Notes: a model not told the origin generated them from the sequence alone. 60,232 nucleotides of DNA from a candidate division WOR-3 bacterium (GCA_029858255.1 JAOUFJ010000004.1:94936-155167), one strand, 5' to 3'; shown: positions 7,877-19,268, counted from the first letter of the stretch. Numbers and translations are program-made.

Positions 7877-7930
7877 ATGCTTTCCGTGTGGATAACTATG
7901 TGGGTTTCTGTGGATAAACAAAATGACTGA
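7877..7930 (+). CDS. Possible 17-codon leader peptide upstream of dnaA
   Basis: An ATG 6 nt after a clean AAGGAG (7865-7870) opens a reading frame encoding MLSVWITMWVSVDKQND. Its stop TGA (7928-7930) falls just past the dnaA ATG (7923), in another frame. dnaA itself has no ribosome site, so ribosomes finishing this peptide could restart on dnaA. Both perfect DnaA boxes lie within this ORF, so DnaA binding and leader translation use the same DNA. It could also be chance. Confidence 0.35.
   Translation: MLSVWITMWVSVDKQND
7887..7917 (+). promoter_or_regulatory. DnaA box cluster, candidate oriC/autoregulatory site
   Basis: Two perfect TGTGGATAA boxes (7887-7895 and 7909-7917) are spaced 22 nt, two helical turns, with a degenerate TGTGGGTTT (7899-7907) roughly midway. 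Gene orientation flips from minus to plus exactly here, as expected at a bacterial origin. The boxes also suit dnaA autoregulation. Confidence 0.65.
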
Positions 7931-9245
7931 GCAGGCGAAAAAAACCTGGGAGAATATCCTAAATTATTTAAAGGAAAGAATCAACCCCCAATCCTTTGCC
8001 ACATGGTTTGGCAGTAGCTCCGGAGTTGAACTTAAAGATGATGTACTCCTCGTTGAATTCCCGAACGGATTTTTTATCGACTGGATAGAGGAACATTATT
8101 ACAGCATACTGGAAGAGGCGGTTAATCACGTAAACGGAAGCAAACTGCGGCTTGCGTTCAAGGCAACAAAGCAGCAGGGTGATCGTCCGATCCGCAAGAG
8201 GAAAAGGATTATTCTTTCCCACGCCTCAACAAAACTGCAAGAGCGGTATACTTTCGAGAATTTTGTCGTTGGCAAGAGCAATGAATTCGCGCATGCAGCG
8301 GCGCTGGCCGTTGCCGAAGCGCCCGGCCAAGCATACAATCCTCTCTTCCTCTATGGTGGCGTGGGGTTGGGTAAAACCCATCTCATGCAGGCGATAGGCA
8401 ATTTTGCACATCGCCAGTATAAGAACCTGAGTGTGTATTATACTCAAGCGGAAAACATAATGACCGAGCTCATTGAGGCAATACAGAAGAACCAACAGAT
8501 GACATTTAAGAGGAAGTATCGCACGAAGGAACTCCTCCTTATCGACGATATTCAATTCCTTTTTGGAAAAGAGCGGTTGCAGGAAGAGATATTTCACACT
8601 TTTAACTACCTGTACACCCAGGGAAAGCAAATAGTCATTAGTTCAGACCGGCCACCAAAGGAGATCCCGACTATTGAGGAGCGTCTCACATCCCGCTTCC
8701 AGGGAGGGCTTGTCGTTGACCTTCAACCCCCGGACCTTGAGACTCGCATTGCTATCCTGCAGAAGAAGGCGGAATTTGAGAACATCAGGATCCCGAGTAA
8801 CGTGGCTTATTATATTGCCTCCCGGGTGAAATCGAATATCCGTGAATTAGAGGGTTGCCTGATCAGACTACTGGCAATGTCATCCTTGTCAGGCGAAGAT
8901 GTGACGGAACAACTGACCGAGACCGTGCTTAAGGACCTCTTAAACCACGGAGGCAAGGTCACGAAAGAAATGATCCTGCGCAACGTTGTCGATGAGTTCG
9001 GCTTCACCGAGTTAGAGCTCAAGGGCCGACGCAGAACCCAGAAGTTGGCACTGGCGCGACAGACTTCCATGTACTTGATCCGCAATTTGCTCAGTCTCTC
9101 CCTTACTGAAATCGGTGATTTCTTTGGAGGAAAGGACCACACAACGGTCATGCATGCTATTGAGAAAGTCGAAAATTTGAAGAAAGCCGACTTTGAATAT
9201 AGCCAAAAACTCCAGGGGATAATGACGCGAATAAATAGTGTGTAA
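7923..9245 (+). CDS. dnaA: Chromosomal replication initiator DnaA
   Basis: A 440-residue AAA+ initiator that binds DnaA boxes and melts oriC. Domain I begins immediately (TWENILNYLKERINPQSFATWF, the helicase-loading fold). Domain II is short (about 85-105). Domain III has Walker A GGVGLGKT (145-152), Walker B LLLIDDIQF and the sensor segment SDRPPKEIPTIEERLTSRFQGG. Domain IV ends in the DNA-binding signature GGKDHTTVMHAIEKVE. This start fits the family N-terminus exactly, but no ribosome site precedes it; an SD-led 17-codon ORF overlaps the start instead. dnaN follows on the same strand. Confidence 0.97.
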   Translation: MTEQAKKTWENILNYLKERINPQSFATWFGSSSGVELKDDVLLVEFPNGFFIDWIEEHYYSILEEAVNHVNGSKLRLAFKATKQQGDRPIRKRKRIILSHASTKLQERYTFENFVVGKSNEFAHAAALAVAEAPGQAYNPLFLYGGVGLGKTHLMQAIGNFAHRQYKNLSVYYTQAENIMTELIEAIQKNQQMTFKRKYRTKELLLIDDIQFLFGKERLQEEIFHTFNYLYTQGKQIVISSDRPPKEIPTIEERLTSRFQGGLVVDLQPPDLETRIAILQKKAEFENIRIPSNVAYYIASRVKSNIRELEGCLIRLLAMSSLSGEDVTEQLTETVLKDLLNHGGKVTKEMILRNVVDEFGFTELELKGRRRTQKLALARQTSMYLIRNLLSLSLTEIGDFFGGKDHTTVMHAIEKVENLKKADFEYSQKLQGIMTRINSV

Positions 9246-9384
9246 CACGTGGAGAAAAGATTGAAGAATTTGAAAGACACCGTTTGTTCACAGGAAATCC
9301 ACGTACCTTTCTGGATATTCGAAGGAAGTTTGTTGAAGGATTTTGAAGCTTTAGGGACATATCAACATTTCCACCTACCCAACA

Positions 9385-9419
9385 ACAACAACAAATATAT
9401 ATTTATATATTGTTGTTGT
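9385..9419 (+). repeat. AT-rich inverted repeat between dnaA and dnaN
   Basis: Ten bases ACAACAACAA (9385-9394) pair with TTGTTGTTGT (9410-9419); inside, TATAT/ATATA can extend the stem past one bulged A. The hairpin would lie in the dnaN leader, 18 nt before the start codon. It could be an unwinding element, a weak transcript-end or a stabilising mRNA structure. The 192-nt gap has no perfect DnaA box. Confidence 0.5.
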
Positions 9420-9437
9420 ATTTATTAAGGAGGATAC

Positions 9438-10532
9438 ATGGAATTCAAAATTGCTAAAAGTGCATTGGAGAAAACGCTGAATAGTGTCGTACGAATAATT
9501 CCTCCAAAGAGTACCTATACCGTATTACAGAATATCATATTAGAAGCAAAGGATAAAGAAATCTCGATAGAAGCAACTGATTTAGATATTTTTATAAGAA
9601 AGGTCATACCTGCCGAGGTCAAGGATACAGGAAAAGTACTGATACCGGGGAAGAAAATACTCGAAATAACAAGAGAGGCGAACGCTAAAGAAATCGGATT
9701 CAAACTAAAAGAACTGAACCTGCAAATTTCTGCTGGCAATGCGCATTTCAATATTCCTTCTTTGGACTCTCAAGAATTTCCCGAAGTCCCTAAATTTCCC
9801 GAGAAGAAATGGTTTGATATCAATATCAGTCAAGCACAGGAGATGGTCAACTCAACCATTTTCATGGTTGCAAAGGACATCAGCCGCCGGCCAATGAATG
9901 GTGTCCTCATTCAACTGAAGGAAAATGAATTAAAATTCGTAACAACCGATGGCGCCCGGTTGGCGATGTGCAAAACCGAAAAACAGGAAAATCCGGGTGA
10001 AATCATCGTTGCACCTAAACTGTTCGATCTCATCGGCTACGACAGCCCTGACGAGCAGGTCGAAATATTCTCGGAAGAAAGAATGTTGGGTCTGAAATTC
10101 GCGGACACAAAAATAATCGCGCGCTTAATTGAGGGTCCCTACCCTAACTATGAAGGGGTCATACCGAAAACCTTTGTGGGTAATTGTACGATAGAGAAGG
10201 ATATTTTAGATGGTGCCCTCAAGCGTGTTTCCCTGGTTTCCAGTCCGCACATCAAGAATGTTAAGTTTGACTACAGCAGCGGCGGTATTGTTTTATCGGC
10301 CTCCTCGCCAGACATTGGTGAGGCCAAGGAAGAAATCCCCTGTGTTTACGAAGGTGAGGGTCTATCCATCTGGTTTAACGCAAGCTACATTATCGAAATC
10401 TTACGACATGTGACGACAAACGACGTGGTTATGCAGCTGACATCACAATCGACGGCGGCACTTCTTGGACCAAAAGCACAGGAGAATATACTGTATTTAT
10501 TGATGCCTTTAAGGATCGAAGGGTGGGAATGA
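9438..10532 (+). CDS. dnaN: DNA polymerase III sliding clamp (beta subunit)
   Basis: A 364-residue beta clamp with three repeated clamp folds, tethering Pol III to DNA. Recognisable segments are the N-terminal MEFKIAKSALEKTLNSVVRIIP, the LEATDLDIFI-type strand (SIEATDLDIFIRK), RRPMNGVLIQLKENELKFVTTDGARLA at the start of domain 2 to 3, and the C-terminal ENILYLLMPLRI, where the family usually ends in a YVIMPMR-like strand. A TTAAGGAGG ribosome site precedes the ATG by 5 nt. It lies downstream of dnaA in the standard order, and its stop overlaps the next start. Confidence 0.96.
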   Translation: MEFKIAKSALEKTLNSVVRIIPPKSTYTVLQNIILEAKDKEISIEATDLDIFIRKVIPAEVKDTGKVLIPGKKILEITREANAKEIGFKLKELNLQISAGNAHFNIPSLDSQEFPEVPKFPEKKWFDINISQAQEMVNSTIFMVAKDISRRPMNGVLIQLKENELKFVTTDGARLAMCKTEKQENPGEIIVAPKLFDLIGYDSPDEQVEIFSEERMLGLKFADTKIIARLIEGPYPNYEGVIPKTFVGNCTIEKDILDGALKRVSLVSSPHIKNVKFDYSSGGIVLSASSPDIGEAKEEIPCVYEGEGLSIWFNASYIIEILRHVTTNDVVMQLTSQSTAALLGPKAQENILYLLMPLRIEGWE

Positions 10533-10996
10533 TGAAGAAATTAGCAATTCTATGTATCCTGATCGCTCCGGTGGTTGCGTTTGCCGGAAACCTGGGGCTT
10601 GGGGTCGTCCTGGGAAGTCCAACTGGACTGTCACTTAAATACATGTTGTCAAGACAGTCTGCATTCTCGGCGCATGCTGGATGGTCATTTATTGATGACC
10701 CGGGCGTGCACCTGACCGGGGACTATCAACACCTCTTTCCGATGGTGATCGAAACCGCCGAGGGCACAACGATAAGCGATTTCACGCCATATATTGCGGC
10801 TGGGGGTCGTTTCAGGTTCAAGAAGGATGAAACCACCGATGAGAATGAATTTCACCTCGGAGTGCGTATCGGTGGCGGCGTTGAATACAATGTCTCCCAA
10901 TTTGGGATATTCCTTGAAATATTGCCCGTTGTCGACCTTATCCCCGAGACCAGCTTTGACCTTGAAGGCGGGCTGGGCTTTCTCTTCTACTTTTAG
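10529..10996 (+). CDS. Small outer-membrane beta-barrel-like protein
   Basis: A protein of about 155 residues with a clear Sec signal peptide (MKKLAILCILIAPVVAFAG) followed by alternating amphipathic strands with Gly turns and a terminal aromatic residue (GGLGFLFYF), as in small outer-membrane barrels. The N-terminal GNLGLGVVLGSPTGLSLKY resembles barrel proteins of unknown role. The ATG pair at 10529/10532 overlaps the dnaN stop (ATGA), so it is coupled to dnaN; a GTG two codons earlier is less likely. Why a surface protein is coupled to the clamp is not clear. Confidence 0.7.
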   Translation: MMKKLAILCILIAPVVAFAGNLGLGVVLGSPTGLSLKYMLSRQSAFSAHAGWSFIDDPGVHLTGDYQHLFPMVIETAEGTTISDFTPYIAAGGRFRFKKDETTDENEFHLGVRIGGGVEYNVSQFGIFLEILPVVDLIPETSFDLEGGLGFLFYF

Positions 10997-11037
10997 GGCA
11001 TAGGCCGTACTAACAGGCGAAAGATAAACATTGGGTA

Positions 11038-11065
11038 TTGACAGCAACAAAAAAATTTATATAAT
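11038..11065 (+). promoter_or_regulatory. rRNA promoter P1
   Basis: TTGACA (11038-11043), 16 nt rich in A, TATAAT (11060-11065): perfect hexamers ahead of the 23S gene. Confidence 0.8.
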
Positions 11066-11089
11066 AATAGGCTGTAGGTATTTCGTCTC

Positions 11090-11117
11090 TTGACAAGAGG
11101 GCGAAAATGCTTATAAT
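11090..11117 (+). promoter_or_regulatory. rRNA promoter P2
   Basis: A second perfect TTGACA (11090-11095), 16 nt, TATAAT (11112-11117), 52 nt downstream of P1. Tandem strong promoters directly before the 23S show that it is transcribed independently of any 16S gene. Confidence 0.8.
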
Positions 11118-11142
11118 ATAAAGCATAGAAACTAACTGCTTT

Positions 11143-11155
11143 TGATCTTTGAAAA
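11143..11155 (+). promoter_or_regulatory. boxA-like antitermination site
   Basis: TGATCTTTGAAAA resembles the boxA element (TGCTCTTTAACA type) found in rRNA leaders, where NusB/S10 load to prevent early termination. It lies between promoter P2 and the 23S processing stem. Confidence 0.45.
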
Positions 11156-11177
11156 CTTATTTGGCGGAAGGTAACGG

Positions 11178-14210
<3,033 letters not shown>

Positions 14211-14245
14211 CCTTCCGCCAATTTAATTAAGATTTTAAGAAGATT

Positions 14246-14361
14246 CCCGGTGGCATTACCGATGGGGAAACACCTCTACCCATTCCGAACAGAGAAGTTA
14301 AGCCCATCAGGGCCGATGGTACTATGCTGGTAACGGCATGGAAGAGTAGGTCGCTGCCGGG
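14246..14361 (+). rRNA. 5S ribosomal RNA
   Basis: About 116 nt closed by CCCGGTGGC/GCTGCCGGG, with the typical CCCATTCCGAACAGAGAAGTTAAG loop region and GGTCGCTGCCGGG end. It follows the 23S by 35 nt and shares its transcript. Confidence 0.95.
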
Positions 14362-14387
14362 TCTTTTTTTTTGCCTCTTCGAGGCAA
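14362..14387 (+). terminator. Terminator region after 5S rRNA
   Basis: A run of T residues directly follows the GC-rich closing helix of 5S, and is itself followed by a 7-bp hairpin TTGCCTC/GAGGCAA (14371-14387). Helix plus T tract should end rRNA transcription. Confidence 0.6.
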
Positions 14388-14463
14388 TCGATGATGAGAT
14401 AAAAAAGATTGATTACAATGATGTTTTTTTGTGAAATGATATTGTTACGTAGATACATGCAAC

Positions 14464-14491
14464 TTGACACGCTATTACGCTTCTGTATAAT
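14464..14491 (+). promoter_or_regulatory. Promoter of the secreted-protein operon
   Basis: TTGACA (14464-14469), 16 nt, TATAAT (14486-14491). A leader of about 80 nt precedes the SD-led ATG at 14580. Confidence 0.75.
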
Positions 14492-14579
14492 TCAGCACGA
14501 TGATTGAGTAGTTGTTCAGAAAGATATTTGTGAAAATTTGTAGTTGAAAAACACGCCGTAATTTATTCAGGAGGTGGTT

Positions 14580-15122
14580 ATGGCCAAGACGGCGACATGT
14601 CTTGCCATTGTACTCGTGTTGTGTATTACTACGCATGAAGCCTATCCCTTTCAGCTCAAATCCGATATTTTATCGAGCGGTGGCACAACGGTGGTGTCTA
14701 CCGGGTTTGTTGCTGAGGGCACGCTGTCCCAGTTCACGGCGAGCAGTCCGTGGCTTACGAGCAGCGGGTTTCAGGCGGTCATTGGTTTCTGGCATCCATT
14801 TGTCGGCGGCCCGGGGATCGATGAGCACTATGAAAATCTCGGACCGAGCGCTTACGTGAATTTCCTTTATTCAAATGACCCGAATCCGGCCTGTGATCAT
14901 ACGGTCATTCAGTATTCGATCGCGCGTGAGGGCAGGGTAAGACTTGAGGTTTATAACACGCTGGGCCAGCGCGTGACGTCGCTGGTGGACGGGACGCAGT
15001 CGCCCGGTATGTACAAGGTTGCCTGGAATTTTCAGATAGACCGTTTACCGGCCGGGGTCTATTTTTACCGGTTAAAGACCGTAGACTACACGAAGATTAA
15101 AAAGATGGTAGTAGTTCATTAG
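14580..15122 (+). CDS. Secreted protein with FlgD/T9SS-type C-terminal sorting domain
   Basis: A protein of 180 residues. A signal peptide (about 1-22, TCLAIVLVLCITTHEAYPF) is followed by a middle part (FQLKSDILSSGGTTVVSTGF) of a kind often found before such tails. The C-terminal 75 or so residues form the FlgD-like Ig / type IX sorting fold: TVIQYSIAREGRVRLEVYNTLGQ, GMYKVAWNF, LPAGVYFYRL, then a basic-hydrophobic end KKMVVVH. The start is the ATG at 14580, 5 nt after AGGAGG; a GTG two codons earlier overlaps that site. It lies 10 nt before the repeat protein gene and probably helps carry the same surface structure. Confidence 0.8.
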   Translation: MAKTATCLAIVLVLCITTHEAYPFQLKSDILSSGGTTVVSTGFVAEGTLSQFTASSPWLTSSGFQAVIGFWHPFVGGPGIDEHYENLGPSAYVNFLYSNDPNPACDHTVIQYSIAREGRVRLEVYNTLGQRVTSLVDGTQSPGMYKVAWNFQIDRLPAGVYFYRLKTVDYTKIKKMVVVH

Positions 15123-15132
15123 GGAGGAGATG

Positions 15133-17502
15133 ATGAAGAGTATTTGTCTGGTGTTTCTCTTGTTGGTTGGGTTTTGTGTGTTTGCTGATGACGCGCGGGT
15201 GGTTGAGCGCTCTTCGGATGAGGCGGTAAAGGTCGAGACGAGCCGGATAGATCCCGAGGTTTTTGCCGTGCCCTTGCGTTTGAACTATCAAGGTTTTTTG
15301 ACCGATGACAACGGCAATGCTATCGATGACACGGCGACCATGGTCTTCAAGATATTCACGGCTTCGGTTGGCGGCAGCGAGTTGTGGTCAAGTGGCAATC
15401 AGCTGATTGATGTAGAGAATGGTGTCTTTCACCGCGTTCTTGCGAGTGTGCCGATGAGCGTCTTTGAGGCTGGTGATGTGCGCTGGTTGGAGCTCGCGGT
15501 ACGGGGTCAGGTGTTGAGTCCGCGGACCGAGATCACAAGTGTTCCCTGGTCATACGTCGCGACCCTTGCCGACAGTGCTGATGGCTCGGCACGGATCGGT
15601 GGCCAGACCCTTGCTGCGCTTGATGCGCGGTATATCAATAATGGCGAAAATGCGGGCAATGATCTTTCCGGCACCTATCCAAACCCCACGGTAATAAGGA
15701 TCCAGACCCGCCCCGTATCGAGCACGGCGCCGACAATTGGCCAGATCCTAAAATGGAATGGCACACAGTGGGCGCCGGCGAATGACACGGCCGGCGGTGC
15801 TGATAATGACTGGGTCATTGCAGGCAACAACATGTATTCCGGCGTGTCAGGTAATGTCGGGATCGGCACTGGAAGCCCTTTGGTCAAACTTGACGTGCGC
15901 GGCGCGATTTGCGGCGGTTGGGTGAATACGGTCAACGCAACATATGGTGCAGTTCTTGGAGGTTACAGCAACACGGCCGGCGATGCGGTGACTGATACCG
16001 GTGCCGTTGTTTGCGGCGGTCGGTATAACACGGCAATAGATCGGTACACTACAGCAAGCGGTGGACGGGATAACGTGGTGAGTGGCACTTACGCGACCGT
16101 GGCCGGGGGTTATAGCAGCACTGCGAGCGGTATTTATGCAGCAGTAGGTGGGGGGTATGATAACACCGCAAGCGGCAATTACTCGACCGTAGCCGGGGGC
16201 CGGTACAATGGCGGCACGGGTATTAGTGCAACTGTAAGCGGTGGTATTAATAACGGCGCCACGGCGGGGTATGCTACAGTTGGCGGGGGCAACATAGATT
16301 CGGCTCTTGCCGTGTATTCTGGAGTTCTCTCTGGCTACAGCAATCTCGCTGGTGTTGTAGTGAGTGATACCGCGGCAGCGATCTGTGGCGGATACAACAA
16401 TCTTGCACGAAAATATTCATTTGTTGGTGGTGGCCGCAACAACTCTGCCGGTGGCAGCAGTGAGAGTCATGCTACTGTTGGCGGGGGTTCCTACAACTCG
16501 GCTGGTGGCGATTATGCTACGGTCGGCGGTGGAACGGGTAATTCCGCTGGCTTCGACTACTCAACCGTAGCCGGTGGTCACTACAACGAAGCCGATGCCG
16601 ATTACGCGACTGTTGGCGGCGGCAATAACAACAATGCTGCGGGTAGTTATACGACCGTGGCTGGCGGCCATGCGAATTTTTGTTATGCACAATATGCAAC
16701 TGCTGGTGGCGGACGTGATAACTACGTCAATGGTTTATATGCAACTGTGTCAGGCGGATATGATAATAGAGCGATCGGCGGTGCATCAATCGTTTGTGGC
16801 GGTTATCGGAATAGCGCCAGCGTTGACTACGCGACCGTGGCCGGAGGATACGCGGATACTTCGGGGGCATTTTACAGCTACACTGTAGGTTACCACTCAG
16901 TGGTACCCTATGGTTACAGCAACTCTGTCGCTCTCAACGGCCAGACAGCCACGGCATCGAATCAGACAAGGGTCGGTGTGCTTTCTAAAGCATCCGGAAC
17001 GTTCACGATCGACCATCCCCTTGACCCCATGAACAAGATCCTCAACCACTACTTTGTTGAATCGCCGGAAATGGTGCTCATTTACCGGGGTGTTGCGACA
17101 ATTGGTGTCGGTGGGCGCGCCGAGATTCAGTTGCCTGATTATTATGACGCACTCAACAAGAATTCACAGATTCAGTTGACCGGCGTGGGAACCTACGAAG
17201 TCTTTATTGCGGAGAACGTCCGGAACAACCGTTTTGTCATCGGCGGCAAGCCTGGGACTGAGGTGCATTGGGTAGTCACGGGTGAGCGCAAAGACCCGTC
17301 GGCCGAGATCACGAAGATCATCATGCCGGTGGAGCAGGCCAAGGATGGAGAACTGGCTGGTCGGTCCCTTGACGATGATTTCCTGTGTTCGACCAGGGAG
17401 CAGCTTGAGCGGATGGGTAGGGCCGCAGAGTTCAAATTCCGCCTTGCTTCGAGCCAGCAGAGATATGAAGAAATGCGGAGGATGCTAGTAGAAAACAGAT
17501 AA
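15133..17502 (+). CDS. Secreted protein with YadA-head-like repeats
   Basis: A 789-residue protein. The signal peptide (1-18) is followed by an N-terminal beta domain (about 35-145: PLRLNYQGFLTDDNG to ITSVPWSYVATLADSADG) like those on tail-fibre-type proteins, with a DLSGTYPNPTV collar. About twenty repeats of roughly 16 residues, pattern Tyr-Ala-Thr-Val-x-Gly-Gly-x-x-Asn-x-Ala, span about 255-610 and match the left-handed parallel beta-roll of YadA heads. The C-terminal part (about 620-789) has a strand-rich domain and a charged helix but no YadA membrane anchor and no FlgD-like tail. The ATG at 15133 lies 3-4 nt past GGGAGGAG; the one 3 nt earlier abuts it. Confidence 0.8.
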   Translation: MKSICLVFLLLVGFCVFADDARVVERSSDEAVKVETSRIDPEVFAVPLRLNYQGFLTDDNGNAIDDTATMVFKIFTASVGGSELWSSGNQLIDVENGVFHRVLASVPMSVFEAGDVRWLELAVRGQVLSPRTEITSVPWSYVATLADSADGSARIGGQTLAALDARYINNGENAGNDLSGTYPNPTVIRIQTRPVSSTAPTIGQILKWNGTQWAPANDTAGGADNDWVIAGNNMYSGVSGNVGIGTGSPLVKLDVRGAICGGWVNTVNATYGAVLGGYSNTAGDAVTDTGAVVCGGRYNTAIDRYTTASGGRDNVVSGTYATVAGGYSSTASGIYAAVGGGYDNTASGNYSTVAGGRYNGGTGISATVSGGINNGATAGYATVGGGNIDSALAVYSGVLSGYSNLAGVVVSDTAAAICGGYNNLARKYSFVGGGRNNSAGGSSESHATVGGGSYNSAGGDYATVGGGTGNSAGFDYSTVAGGHYNEADADYATVGGGNNNNAAGSYTTVAGGHANFCYAQYATAGGGRDNYVNGLYATVSGGYDNRAIGGASIVCGGYRNSASVDYATVAGGYADTSGAFYSYTVGYHSVVPYGYSNSVALNGQTATASNQTRVGVLSKASGTFTIDHPLDPMNKILNHYFVESPEMVLIYRGVATIGVGGRAEIQLPDYYDALNKNSQIQLTGVGTYEVFIAENVRNNRFVIGGKPGTEVHWVVTGERKDPSAEITKIIMPVEQAKDGELAGRSLDDDFLCSTREQLERMGRAAEFKFRLASSQQRYEEMRRMLVENR

Positions 17503-17520
17503 ATGAGAGTCTGCTTCCGC

Positions 17521-17663
17521 AAATCCGAAATCCGAATACCGAAAATCCTCGCGAAGCGGGACAAATTCAAAGCACGAAATATTAATTACCAAAACCGCGT
17601 TTGATATTTTGGATTTGGAAATTCGAGATTGTTTAGAGTTTAGGATTTAGTGCTTAGGATTTT
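17521..17663. repeat. Dispersed AT-rich two-hairpin repeat, copy C (inverted orientation)
   Basis: Units such as AAATCCGAAATCCG and TTTAGGATTTAGTGCTTAGG fill the junction between two converging genes. Its reverse complement aligns along much of its length with the copy at 42613-42812, including CACTAAATCCTAAAC, CGGTTT and TTGTCCCGC-loop-GCGAGGAT. Only the CCCGC/GCGAGG hairpin is kept; the second hairpin is missing. Confidence 0.7.
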
Positions 17664-17667
17664 ATCT

Positions 17668-19221
17668 TTAGAAGGTTTCGTCTTTTTCTTCTTCTTTGTA
17701 ACTGATCTTGTACAGGTCAGAGCGGCGGTCGAGCCAGGTCAGAACACTGCCGTCTGATCGATGTGTCTTAAGCAGCCTAAGGTCAAGATCCTGAAAGATC
17801 ATCGTTTCGATATTCGGGGCGCATTCGGCTGCAACACCGTCACGCTGAAACGGTATATCACTCGGCGTAAGAATAGCCGACTGTGCATAATGAATGTCTA
17901 GGTTCTTAACACTCGGCAGGTTGCCGACGCAGCCAGCGATTATTACATATATCCCATTCTCGATACAGCGGGCGTGAGAGCAGTATCGTATGCGCATGTA
18001 GGCTCTTCGCTCATCAGTATTGAAAGGAACGAAAATCATGTTTGCGCCTTTGCGAACAGCAATACGGGCGAGTTCGGGGAATTCAATATCGTAGCAAACG
18101 AGAATAGCGATCTTTCCCTTGTCGGTATCGAAGACTTCAACCCTGCTTCCCGGTTTTACGCCCCACCACCTGCGTTCACTCGGGGTGATGTGGATCTTAT
18201 ATTGCTTGCCGATCGTTCCATCCCTGCGGAACAGGAATGAAATGTTATACAGACCATCATCCTCGATCGCGAAGTGAGAACCGCCTATTATGTTGATATT
18301 ATGCTTAATCGCAAGTTTCGTGAAAAGGTCCAGGTAGCGCGGCGTGAATTCGGAAAGCGCGCGCATGGCTTTGGCGGGCCGTTTGATCTGGAAAAAAGAC
18401 AAGAGTTGTGTGGTGAACATCTCCGGGAACATTATGAAATCACACTTGTAGTCAGAGGCAACATCGACAAAATACGTACTGTGTTCAGCGAAATCGTCGA
18501 AATTTTTGATCATACGCATCATGTACTGTACTGCGCAAACCCTCACGTATAGAGGCGTCAAAGCACTCTCCGGGCCGGGGATATAGTCGAGGTTCGTCCA
18601 TTCAAGAAGCGTCGCAAAACCTTTTGATTCTTTATCACCGGGCAAGTATTCCGGGATGAGTCGTTTCAGGACAAACCCGTTGGCGATTTGAGCAGTAAGA
18701 ACTGGGTCGTATATCACTCTTTCCAGTACTTTCTCAACATATTTTCTTGCCGACATTTTGTCCGCGTATTTGTGAAAAGCAGGAATACGGCCGCCGAGCA
18801 CTATTCTACGTAGATTCAACTTTCTTGCGAACTTCTTGCGCTCGTTGTACAGCCGCCGACTCAGTTTGTAGCCCCTGAATTTGGGCGCCACCATGATCTC
18901 TATTCCGTAGAGCGTGTCGCCGTGCGGATCGTGGTTCGTGGCATACCCCTGCCCGCTGATGTCGCGCCAGGTGTGCGTTTCGTGATATTCGTCGAGATCT
19001 ACGATCAGACTTGATGAGGAGGCTATGATTTTTCTATTGAGCGTGATGCACAACTGTCCCTCAGGAAACACCTTGATTAGGCTGTCAAATTGCTCCCTGG
19101 TCCAGGTTTTCATGTCCGGGAAGCATTCCCTCTGAAGTGCCACTATTGCTTCGTAGTCTTCCGGTTTAAGCACGCGCAGTTTTATGCGCTTCTCGAATTG
19201 CCGAACATCGACGTCTTTCAT
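17668..19221 (-). CDS. GNAT acetyltransferase - carbon-nitrogen hydrolase fusion
   Basis: A two-domain protein of 517 residues. The N-terminal GNAT domain (about 1-200) includes LRVLKPEDYEAIVALQRECFP and an acetyl-CoA loop region near FRGYKLSRRLYNERKKFA. The C-terminal nitrilase-superfamily domain (about 220-500) has the Glu-Lys-Cys triad: Glu in FPEMFTTQ, Lys in YKIHITPSE, Cys in LVCYDIEFPE. This fusion is a known but functionally unassigned family. The longer frame has an ATG at 19248, but that lies inside the promoter spacer; the ATG at 19221 is used because the -10 box ends 9 nt before it and no ribosome site is present. Confidence 0.88.
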   Translation of the reverse strand: MKDVDVRQFEKRIKLRVLKPEDYEAIVALQRECFPDMKTWTREQFDSLIKVFPEGQLCITLNRKIIASSSSLIVDLDEYHETHTWRDISGQGYATNHDPHGDTLYGIEIMVAPKFRGYKLSRRLYNERKKFARKLNLRRIVLGGRIPAFHKYADKMSARKYVEKVLERVIYDPVLTAQIANGFVLKRLIPEYLPGDKESKGFATLLEWTNLDYIPGPESALTPLYVRVCAVQYMMRMIKNFDDFAEHSTYFVDVASDYKCDFIMFPEMFTTQLLSFFQIKRPAKAMRALSEFTPRYLDLFTKLAIKHNINIIGGSHFAIEDDGLYNISFLFRRDGTIGKQYKIHITPSERRWWGVKPGSRVEVFDTDKGKIAILVCYDIEFPELARIAVRKGANMIFVPFNTDERRAYMRIRYCSHARCIENGIYVIIAGCVGNLPSVKNLDIHYAQSAILTPSDIPFQRDGVAAECAPNIETMIFQDLDLRLLKTHRSDGSVLTWLDRRSDLYKISYKEEEKDETF

Positions 19222-19230
19222 ACTTGCGAA

Positions 19231-19258
19231 ATTATACTGGTGAATCATCTTTAGTCAA
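19231..19258 (-). promoter_or_regulatory. Promoter of the GNAT-nitrilase gene, nearly leaderless
   Basis: Minus strand: TTGACT (19253-19258), 16 nt, TATAAT (19231-19236), 9 nt, ATG at 19221. The transcript would have a leader of about 2-3 nt. Confidence 0.75.
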
Positions 19259-19268
19259 GCTTGTATGA

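Noticed and set aside
10997-11160. A search for the end of a 16S rRNA or a spacer tRNA
   Set aside because: The stretch contains two promoters and a boxA-like site but no anti-Shine-Dalgarno end (CCTCCTTT) and no cloverleaf.
14372-14573. A search for a further RNA gene or ORF between 5S and the secreted-protein gene
   Set aside because: Only a short hairpin and a promoter are visible; the minus-strand ORF there has no start signal and overlaps 5S.
15950-16920. Regularly spaced DNA repeats resembling a CRISPR array
   Set aside because: The repeats are coding, about 48 nt in period, degenerate and in frame with the YadA-head-like protein. There are no spacers or cas genes.
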